NCBI GenBank assembly: GCA_949358305.1
Contig: OX442315.1
Coordinates: 16,704,427-16,768,426 of the forward strand
DNA from: Strigamia acuminata
Lineage: Eukaryota > Arthropoda > Chilopoda > Geophilomorpha > Linotaeniidae
Direction of reading: 5' to 3'
Length of the DNA: 64,000 bases
Shown: positions 1 through 9,900 of the stretch, one piece after another
How positions within the stretch are numbered: position 1 is the first letter of the stretch
Layout of the letters: each line of letters begins with the position of its first letter
The notes under the pieces: model-generated
Databases searched by the model: none
Seen by the model: the letters and a program-made list of their open reading frames with translations, nothing else
What the model was told of the DNA's origin: nothing
Translations under genes and position numbers: made by a program

Positions 1-265
1 TTTCTAGTATCCTGCAGGCTAACTTACCTTTTTCAGGAATCCTTCCGACTATTTCTTTTCTGTTTTATTGCTATCTAACCAAATAGACACAAGCAAGAAT
101 GAAAGAAAATAATAATTTCACTATTACGAACATTCCAATATTTATTGTTCATGCCAATTACAAAATGTCGTTCGATAGGCCTCGCTTCGGGTGGGAAAAA
201 ACGCGTGTTTCCTGTAAATATAATTCATAACATCGCAATAGGGTTTACAGTGCGAAACTAGGTAT

Positions 266-500
266 AATTACAGTTTTCCGGCCACCTCTGAGATCATCTC
301 CAAAATTTGAATTTAGGGATAGTCAAGGGTGGGGAATCGAATGGCGTTGATGGTTTTGGGGGCAAACGAAAACGGAAGAGGAAATCAGGAGATTAATGGC
401 TGTAGGTTAAGCAGGGAATCATATGGCCCATTGTTGTTGTTGTTGCTGCCTAAATCCAAATTTTGGAGATGATCTGAGAGATGGCCGGTGAACTGTAATT
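266..500. mobile_element. Fold-back MITE-like element with arms of about 52 bp
   Basis: Sequence from AATTACAGTTTTCCGGCCAC (266) to about 318 is mirrored by 449-500, which ends GGCCGGTGAACTGTAATT, with only a few mismatches. The core is AGATCATCTCCAAAATTTG. The roughly 130-bp spacer has no coding frame and includes a TTG repeat (431-445). No clear target-site duplication was found. Confidence 0.8.
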
Positions 501-615
501 GTTCCCCAAACTATCAATTGATATTGTCACTACTTTATTACGAAATAAGCGAAAGATAACAGCTTATATCGATGTAAAATTGCCTCGAGCGATCGTTGTG
601 GGAAACAAAATATCT

Positions 616-729
616 GTAACAAATTCTTGAAATAACAATGCACCCGCGTACGAGAATGCGCATCACCCAGGAGTAACAAATTCTTGAAATAACAATGCAC
701 CCGCGTACGAGAATGCGCATCACCCAGGA
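616..729. repeat. 57-bp tandem duplication (two copies)
   Basis: Positions 616-672 and 673-729 are identical or nearly so, each starting GTAACAAATTCTTGAAATAA and ending CATCACCCAGGA. The near-identity points to a recent event. The period is a multiple of three, so the minus-strand frame repeats 19 residues, but nothing indicates it is translated. Confidence 0.93.
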
Positions 730-1085
730 CTTGGTGGTTTCACATATTATAGTGTTTTTGTGAAAGAAAAGTTAAAGGTTGCAATGCTCGATTCCTTCTC
801 TTTATTTCTGAAGACTAAATAGGAAGTTACAAGTTTTAATTTTATAATAATTCAGAGCTTATTGTAATAAATTATCAAATTTATACATTTGCTTTGTATT
901 TTTTTGCGGTAAAGCGATAGAAAGTCAATCTGCAGCTGAAACAGTCCTCTCTTGTGCGGTCACTGTGAATAAATTGCACATAAAAAAGCAAACAAATAAC
1001 GAATATCAAAAGAAAATGTTTTCCTTTCCGTTTTCAAGTTGAGATTGGCCGCATATTTACATTAGTTAATTTATAAATTTTTTAG

Positions 1086-1240
1086 TAACTTGTTCCAAAA
1101 AGAATTTTCTAGGAATAGGGGTGAGAATACACAGTGAGCATGTCATCGTTATAGATTTGGCACCTGTTTATGACCCTGTGACTCCACCATCAAACAGAGG
1201 AGGAAGAAAACAGATGCAGAAAGACAATCCACCGAGTTAA
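1086..1240 (+). CDS. Possible terminal exon of an unidentified + strand gene
   Basis: After an acceptor-like TTATAAATTTTTTAG (ending 1085) a frame stays open for 50 codons to TAA at 1238-1240. Its composition is less AT-rich than the surroundings. It reads TCSKKNFLGIGVRIHSEHVI, then VIDLAPVYDPVTPP and ends KQMQKDNPPS. No family was recognised. If real, the gene would be convergent with CELF and its other exons would lie left of the window. A second acceptor-like site (TATCTCAG, ending 1335) precedes another short open segment. The call rests only on splice-site and frame appearance. Confidence 0.3.
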
Positions 1241-4200
1241 GATGCTCATGACATGGCTCTCTGGGCGGACCCCGAGCCACAGAGAATTAAATAAGCTATG
1301 ATTAAAAGTTATACAATTTTTTTTAAATATCTCAGTAGCGATTGGAGAAGATCCTGCCCCGACACGGCCTCCTGTCGACTAACAACTCGGAGAAAACCCA
1401 ACAAGGTGTACACACCAAATAAACAACGTGATATTATCATATTAGTATAAAAATATCTCAGCACATGCCCATTAATTGCACTTTAACCCTCATTTAAATT
1501 TCCAAACTGCAGCAAATTGGTTTATTTTATTCATTTCTTAGTCTTTATTAATTTCTTTTAAAATCTATAGTCCAGATATTTACTAGTTTTATATTTTATA
1601 ATTTCCAATATTGCAAATCAAAATCGTATCTATTACTTGCTGCAATCTGTAATCAGCAAACAAAAACAAACCATTTTTATAACATCATGATTCGATTGCA
1701 CACACACATACACTGATAAAAATTGTTCCTTCAAACCATTTTTTCTATTTAAATACGTCTGTATAAAATAATAAAAATCAATAATCCCACCCATTGTAAA
1801 ACAATAATTTTTTAAAAATCGTGTTGTTGCGGATCTTCTCCAGGTCCATGATATTATGTTTTTTTTTCTTTTTTAGAACTCTAATGCTCGGTGCAAAATA
1901 AGCTACAATTGTAGTCTACAGTCGTTTTTGTTAATTTTTCTTCTTAAAGTAACCTACTGTCCAGTTATTTTAAAGTATATATTCTAATAGCAGTGAGAGA
2001 GCGAGTGACAGCACTCTTAAAGTCAACCACCGACCACTCTGTCCTCCCATACATAATATATTTTTTTTATTCCCATTTTGGGAGAATATTTTCATAATTA
2101 GATGCTAAACCATTTTTAAGTACTTTTTTTTGTGTATATGATGAATGAGGTTACACTACTCACTACGATGTGTATGACAGGAAAGTCTAGGGTTGCTGCC
2201 TCTCCTTAGTGCTTATACAGTTATATAATAAATAAGTTATTTATGAATAAATTAGGTATGGAAAATAACCATAGTTATTAGTATAGCATTGCTTAGTAAA
2301 TTGATGCCGCTTTCTCTTTGGCATGAAATCTAACTACGGTTCTCAATGAATTACAGATAAAACAGAGGGAGAGTTAAGTTTCAGGCCAAAAAAACTTGTT
2401 CCCTGTTCATTTATAATTAGACAAAGCTGCAAAGGTAACTACTCAGCGTACTTTTTCTTTAATACTATTTTTAACAGGTTTCTTTTTTTTATCTTTTTTT
2501 TTCATTTCTTTTTTTTCAATCCATTATTTTATTTTTTTTAAGTTGATTCGATTATATCAAAACCAACATTAACCTATATGCACAGTTTATAAGTCAATTG
2601 CTTCGAGTACCAGTGCAAAAACTTGGTTGACGCCTACAGTCGACCACTTTAATTTTTTTGTTTGTTTATTCTTAGTTATTTTTAATTTTTTCGGCTAAAA
2701 CTACGGCAACTCAGAAAATATCATTCTGAGTTTGATAATTGCGAGATACGTAATCTTTTTGTTCTACTAACAAGTAAAATTATAACTTGGTAAAATGAAT
2801 TAGCATGAAGAGCGTCATTTTGTACAAGAGAAGTTTCCAGCGGACGTTGGTGTTGCTGAGGCTCAAAATTCACCTCAGAGCAGAGGCCATCAATTGACCA
2901 CCAAGTCCGAGAAAAAAATGGGATAAAAGGAGGAGAAATTTTTTCTTTTTCTCTGTTTTTTTTTTTTGTGGGTGGGAGGTTTGATATGGAGATTCCTGCG
3001 GGATGTGCAACACTCGGGCGTGGCAGATTCCTCATCTCTTCAGGGTACCACTTTTTGTTTTTGTCTTTACAGTTTATGTACACCTACTTACAATAGCAGC
3101 TACTCGGCAACTCAGAATCACTACACAAGAAGTTTTTCTTTTTTTTTTTTTGGTTTTTTTTTTGGTTTTTAAATCTTGTACAAAGTTCATTTGGCATCGG
3201 GAATTGTTGTCAAACTGAGTTGCCCAGTCGTTGATAACCTCTTCGAGTTGTTTTCCACACTATGCACTTTCACCACTGTCCACACAACAACCATTTTGTT
3301 TCTTCGCTTGAGCTCGAGTCGCAAAATAGAGTGCGAGAGAGATGGATTTGGAATCTCAAAAGTCTTTGTGGCTCCTAAAATTGGTCCATCAAAGCAATAA
3401 AATGTTCATGGATAACAAACAGAAACGGGTGTTGGATTTCATCCCGCACTTAATTTTTTTCACTAACATTCTTCTACTACCTTTCATACAAGCCTGGTAG
3501 ATTAGCATTTTTATAACACTTTCAGAAAATTTAAATATAGCTAATTAATACTTGTTTTTTTTTTTCTTTTTTCCCTAGAACACTTTACAAATTGAATTTT
3601 TTAATATTAAGTAGACATGTAAGAATCAATATTTGGGTCACAAAATGACTGCAAATCATCACTCGACATAATTAAAAAAAAATAATGTTCGATAAATAGT
3701 AATTGCAATTAAAAAAGTGTATAAGGTATGTACAAAAGAAATTCCCGATAAAAGGAAAAAAATAAATAAAAAAAAAAGTAAAAGCTAAAGCAGCCTCTCC
3801 TCTCCCTTTTGACCATCAAGTGCTTTATAAAAGAAAAGATAAAAGAATAAAATGATCTATTAACCCGAGTGACCCTATTTCCCCAAAAAAATTTAAAACA
3901 ACATAAAAAAGAGGTCGGGTCACGATTGTTTTTATACCCTGTTTTAAGCTGTTAGAAAAGTGATGACACCATGGTCAGAGAGAAGATGGGGCTCACTTTT
4001 ATATAGTCGAGTGAGTAGAAATGTGCCAATGTTTTCTCTGTTTCCGTATAAAGAAACATAGGCTCTTTTAAAATTTCTTCGTTAAACAGGCACTCTGATA
4101 TTTTTAAAATGAGAAAAAAAGTCATTGATGAGGTGCCTCATTGTGATTGATTGAATAAACAAAAACTTAAAACATGTCTTTCCGCTTCTGGGAATATTTG

Positions 4201-5882
4201 TTGTTAATATCATATCAGAATAAGCAAAAATAGTTGTATGTTATGTCCCAGACTGCTCTATAAAAGACAACTTCTTTCATACAAGTTGTAAAGACACCAC
4301 CCAGTTCATCAAATACAAAGAAGGAAAAGAAAAATTCTTGCAAATCTACAAATGGGCAGCCTCTATTACTTAATATTATCATTAATATTAATAATTTTTT
4401 TTTTATATTTTAAACATTTTCTTTTTGTTATATAAATGATAATGTTCTTGTATAAATATTTTAGTGTTCGGGGAATGTTACAATGATAGCAAAGGACTAT
4501 CATAAAACCCGAAATTAAGCCTCCGCACACCGAGAGACAAGACCAAAATGAAAAAATCAAATAAGATTGAAAAGAAAGTAACCTGCGGCCTTGTAATTTA
4601 AAAAATTATGGGTTTTACAAATCACCCATACCATATACGATTTTTTATGTTATTACTAAAAACTAAAAACGTTTTTAGAACAGATAAAACGATAGAGAAG
4701 AAAAGGAGAATCATAGGACGTCTCACGTCGACAACAGAGGTCACACGACATCACGAGGTCCACAAACATCCATGTTGCAATCGTTGTTTTCTACATGACG
4801 ATACAAAACGTTGACAACACGTCAACTAAGACAACGAGGTTGAATATTTTTCTTCGCTGTGGAAAAAGTGAAGGGCATCAAAAATAAAACCATCAAAACC
4901 CGAGGCTCGCGGTTAGTGTCAACTCGGTGTGCGAAGGCTTAGCGCTACTCGGATGCGCCACTCTTAGGGATCGGGTGGGTCTACGTTTATATAATACAAT
5001 ATAATCTTATTATCAATAATAGAATGTATATGATCGTGAGCTAAGTTTCGCCTAAAAGATAACTGGAAATGGACTACAGCTTGGCTAAAGTAGCAACCTA
5101 CGATAATATTGTTAATACTTGATGAGATAAACATATTTTGGTCGGAAGTCTCTTCAACCTCCACCGATTAGTTCGTTTAGAAGCAAATTCCACTTCAACA
5201 GTCGATGCTCAGCTGATTATTTTGTGGGTTTGTTCGTCGATCGCGATTTCCATAAACCAAATTCTGCAAAATAGTAAAGAAAAGAAAAGCTATGATGATA
5301 AGTAAATAATCACTAGCACAATTTTCACGTGTAGATCAGCAGCATTGCAAAACATGGTACAAAATAAATGGATTTGTGTATATGTGACAAAAGCTGATAA
5401 TTATTTATAAGGCGAAACCAAAATGTCAAGTTCCGTTTTTTATGTTCTTTATGTTCTTTTAAATTTTGCAATTTCAAAACTTGAATTTTTGGCTCCACTT
5501 CTGATTTGACAGTACCGCAAAACGCACGCATATGTATAGATATATATATAATATAATATACATATATATCAAATGTTAAGTGTGTCATCTGCGAAAAAGT
5601 CACTCCCTAGCAACAGATGTCAAGACAACAGCAAAAGGACAATAAACTGAAAAATACCTAACAGAAATCACCACGACGATAAAAAGTAATTTCTACAAAT
5701 TCACAGCATCAACTTACTATGCAAATACAATAAATGAAAAACAAGAAAATAAAAAATAAAATAAAAAATTATTCACCATATAAATTCACAAAAATATATC
5801 AAAATTGAAATACGGCACGACAATCAAGATGGAAAAAAAATCTCAACATGGTCACTAATAGATCACAGCACAACATCATTGT
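1241..5882. other. Region between the candidate + exon and the CELF 3' side
   Basis: AT-rich with many T tracts. Weak coding-like segments are a 40-codon + frame at 2804-2926 (ending SEKKMG) and a 35-codon minus-strand frame at 3187-3294 whose ATG sits in a good context (AAACAAAATGG). A T-tract-rich block lies at 2940-3170. A TATA-like TTTATATAG occurs near 4000. No gene could be supported. Confidence 0.5.
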
Positions 5883-6643
5883 GTTGCCATGACTTACTCA
5901 GGTGCCAATGATAATTTGCTTTCTATGACAACTCGTATCGGTGCGGGTTTTCTAGGCATTCTTGTTATCCATGGATACTGTGATAAGTATGGGAGAAAGG
6001 AATTAATAAGAATCATTTTGGTCATTCGCTGACGTCAAAGGCACGTTTCCAATGACAACACAGTGAATGAATGAATCAATGAGCGAAAGGCTTAACAAGA
6101 TTCATCAAAAAATCCATCTTTCCGTCCTACTCCAATTCCTACCAATTTCTGCATTTCTAGATTAACAAAGCATAATCTTTTCAACAAAAAATAATAATAA
6201 TAACAATGCTATTTCTCAAGTGTAATGGAATTTGAATACAAATTTAAATGATAGCCAAAATAGTCAAAGCTCCGCCTGATTTTACGTGATGCTTTGCTGC
6301 AATACAGTAAAATTCAAAACTTTAAAAAAAAAAATTTCCATTTGTTAATTTTTCCAGTACCCTAGAGTATTCGTAACGACAAAAAATGTTTGTTTTACAT
6401 AGGACTTTTGAACAACAATACCTTTTTCTTATTACATAATTTGAAACACAAATAAGCACTTGAAGATCACCACTAGCAATTGACGCAAACGTGTTAGAAA
6501 AGCAAACATCATCAATACAAACAGTTAAACTTGAGAACATCAAACGACAAATTTATGAAAACAACAAAAGAAAAATTGGACAACTTAAAAGCAGTAAAAC
6601 CAAATTTAATCTAAATGCATTTAGAAGCTGTTGTCATGACAAC
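5883..6643. promoter_or_regulatory. Group of X-box-like palindromes downstream of the CELF stop
   Basis: Imperfect or perfect matches to the RFX X-box architecture (two half sites like GTTGYC / RGYAAC with a 0-3 bp spacer) occur at 5883-5897, 5964-5978, 6045-6059 and 6630-6643. The last, GTTGTCATGACAAC, is a perfect 14-bp palindrome. A CRE-type palindrome TGACGTCA lies at 6030-6037. RFX binding is inferred from known site architecture; nothing here shows occupancy. Confidence 0.4.
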
Positions 6644-6840
6644 TCTAATAGTGCACCGAGTTAAAAATGAAAAATGAAAGATGTCAGTTGAAAATAACAT
6701 GTCATAATGAAATGAGATATTTTGTTTGTGACACATCACATTTAAGTAAAAGTAAAAATACGTTGTCATGCATTTACGGAAAAAGATTCGCTAATGTGTT
6801 AGTAGAAAGATTACCTGCCAGGGCTAGAGGAGGGTAGACG
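6560..6840 (-). other. Probable start of the CELF 3' UTR
   Basis: The sequence directly follows the stop codon on the transcript strand. An ATTAAA hexamer lies at 6605-6610 on the minus strand and could be a poly(A) signal. I saw no minus-strand AATAAA before about 2067, so the true UTR end is uncertain. A candidate 5' splice site at 6815 raises the possibility of a UTR intron. Confidence 0.4.
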
Positions 6841-6968
6841 TTAGTAAGGTCGATTAGCGTCTTTAGGGCGTTTCAGTTGCACTTTGAGTCGCTTCATTCC
6901 AATTTGAAACCCATTCATCGCTTGAATGGCAGCTTGGGCACTAGCAGGGTTATCAAAACTGACAAAAC
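6841..6968 (-). CDS. CELF4/bru3: CELF terminal coding exon: RNP1 of RRM3 and C-terminus
   Basis: The acceptor is ATTCTGCAG. The 128 coding nt give [20 protein letters not shown], then [21 protein letters not shown] and TAA at 6841-6843. This is the canonical C-terminus, which places the end of the reading frame beyond doubt. A consensus-like donor (GGCAG|GTAATC) occurs 26 nt after the stop, at 6815/6814, so the 3' UTR may be spliced. Confidence 0.98.
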
Positions 6969-9900
6969 CTGCAGAATAATATTTATGGTCCCATTATAAC
7001 AACAGTTTCTTATAGCAGTCAAATATTTTTTTTTATATAAATAAATAAATTTATTTACAAATTTTCTGATAAACGAATGTACCACAGTCTGAGTTTATTT
7101 TTATAAATTCTATGAGCGTAACCATTTTTCACAAATATCATTGAATATACAACGTAAAAAGCCAAGTCATTCCACGCAAAAAAGTTAAAGAAGCAGCTGG
7201 AGAGAAGAAAGGAAGCTACAATTGCAAAACTGGCCATTACCAAATGACAAAAACTTGTTTTTCATGCGGGAAATCCATCCGCGGCTGCCTTAATGCTTGA
7301 GCAAACAAATAAATTACAAAATTTTTCAACCCCTCCTCAAGTTCGCAAAGCATGTGAAAAATGCATTGAAGAATGTAGAGAGAAAAAGTAAGTTTTTTTT
7401 TAAAAAAAAAAAGAAAAAAATCATTTTTGGCATCAAAGAAATTTTGATGAAAAAAAAAATAATAATAAAAGAAAAAAGCGAACGCAATTATCAAGCCGAA
7501 AAGAAAATGCACAAGGAATGACAAGGAACAGAGCCATCACTGAAGGTAAAAGAAAATTAAAATCCACTCACCAAAACATTTACTTTGATTGGTTGCCCTG
7601 TCAATAAAGACTTTCGAGCTGATGACGTTGCCGAATGGTAGGAACATCTGCATCAGCTCAGCATCACCAAACTCTTGAGGTAAATGATAAATAAATAAAT
7701 TGCACCCTTCTGGACCTATAAAAAAAATATTAATTAATAAATGTTAAAGGTAAAGAATATTCGTAATTGGATTTTTGCTTCGAGAGACTTTTGAAGTCTC
7801 TGAACCGGATGCGTTTTAAGATCAAACTGTAATGAGTTTTTAGCTTTTATCCTATCCACACGCATGAGTATCAATTAACCGTGGAATAAAAATTTTAAAT
7901 CTTAAACGAATATGGGATTTTCAATCAATAAAACAGAGTCCATAAAAAATTAAAAAATCATCGTGCTTAGAATTATGTTGAAATGAAATGGCATCAAGCC
8001 GCGCGTTCTCAGAAACATTTTTTAAACGCTTTAAAATTCGTGCGGTGTTACCTTCCCGTTGTGTCTGGGGCATCATCGTTGCTTGCTGAGTGAGAGCCTG
8101 CGTAAATTGTCCGTAAGTAGCAGGATACGCAGCTAAAAGAGGAGGACCTTAAACACAAACGCAAAGTTCAAGTAAATTTTCATATTTCACATGAGTTAAA
8201 TCAAATACCGTAATTACCAATGCCAGGATAAGGCTGGAGGCCTGGATAAGTCGCGGGTTGCAATGTGGCGTCTCCGTTGGGGATTCCCTGGGCTGTAACA
8301 TCAACACAAAACAGAACTACAGAAATCAGACTTTTGAACATCACCTTCTTGAATCCCAGCCCAAACACATACCCAAAGCACACTTTGATAATGACACTTA
8401 AGAACGAAATACCAAAAAATATCCAACAAATAATAATAAATAAATAAATAAATAAATAAAACTATATTTAAATAAAATGAAATAAATAAAATAAAATAAA
8501 ACGCATACCACTGACGATCACCACAGCTTCTCATCAGGCAATGTGGATTTATCAGTAAACAAAACTCTCGCAAAGCATAAATCACTCATCAGGCTAACAT
8601 AACTGTACAACAAAAAAAAATAATAAAAACAGAATAAATAATAAACAAAATAATAAACAATAATAATAAACAACATCGATTACAGGTACACTACTAGTAC
8701 AGGGCGAAGATGCGAATAGCGAAAAGAATTTGGGATGTGGGTAATCATGAGGAAACTAGAGACCCGTAACGGACTATATTGTCTACACCGCACGAATATT
8801 ATCAGGCAAATTAAATACCTACGACGATGTACACTGATCGGATGAGGAATGGTGAATAATTTAGAATGGAAATGGTTGGATAAAGGAATTAGCAAACGAA
8901 CTATCAAGGGATCCGCACGCAATGGATTTCACTGATTGAATGAGGAGGATCTAGCTCATCGCTAGTCACAGTTACAATGCTCAAAATATTAGAAATAATC
9001 CAGGTTAAAATGTGCATTTTAAACTCGGATACTTGTAATTTTCTGAACAATTTGCTAGATTACTGTATTAATAAAAAAATAAATAAAAAAGTGCAAATGT
9101 TTCCGGGTGAATTCCAATACGTGTGGGTTCAGAATCATTTTTAATGGCAAAACAAATGAGGCAATTTATAAAATCAAATCAAACGAAACGAAACGAAACG
9201 AAAAAATAACTGGTACATGAAATGAAAAAGAAAAAAGAAAAATAAACGTAAAGGTAAAGTGGAACTTACGTGGGTACTGGGGCATACCATTAGTGTAAAC
9301 CTCGCCCGCCTGCCCATTGGCCTGGGGCATGTTGAAATTCGGCATCGTAGGGGAAGGCATGTTTGGGATAGCACCATTAACAGGCTGAGTCCCCGCACCT
9401 GAGGGATAGAAAGGGCCGGCTGAGCAGGGCAGGCAGAGAGTGCCCAAGACACTTTGCCCACGAGTGCGTTGGTCAACAAGGAGAAGAAAAGCATTTGAAG
9501 TATGTGTATCTTCCGTACACGTTTGAGGTGGTGGCTTCAGCCCCGTCTGAAAGCTGGAATAACATCCATTGGGCTGAAAGGGTTCAGCGGCGCCCACCAC
9601 TTCTCCAACTGACTCAATCGGGGTGCTTACGTGAAGACTTTCTATATCAAAGAAGTTGGAGAAACAACGACATTCTATCAAATATTTTGCATCTCTCTTT
9701 TCCTCGTCTGACCAAATCAAAAGTGATCTTTTTTTGTCTTGGCTTATTCCAAAAATAAAACATTTCTAAAAACCACCTTATCCCCAGTTACTTTTGAAAT
9801 TTTTTTTTTTCAAATTAGTTAGAAAAAGAAGGAAAAAGATAAACAAAATGTGAAGTGTAACCTGAAAACAAAACGTAATTCTTTATAGTATGTGTTTCAA

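Larger units (their letters stand above)
8293..9269 (-). other. Intron (977 bp) with simple repeats
   Basis: It contains a TAAA/TAA repeat at 8430-8460 and AAATC/AAACG pentamers at 9171-9205. No coding segment was recognised. Confidence 0.85.

Noticed and set aside
538-723. Minus-strand frame with a repeated 19-residue unit
   Set aside because: It is a by-product of the 57-bp tandem duplication. There is no other coding evidence.
9166-9720. 184-codon minus-strand frame over a CELF exon
   Set aside because: Only 9270-9398 is exon. The rest is intron and the pyrimidine tract before the acceptor that happen to lack stops.
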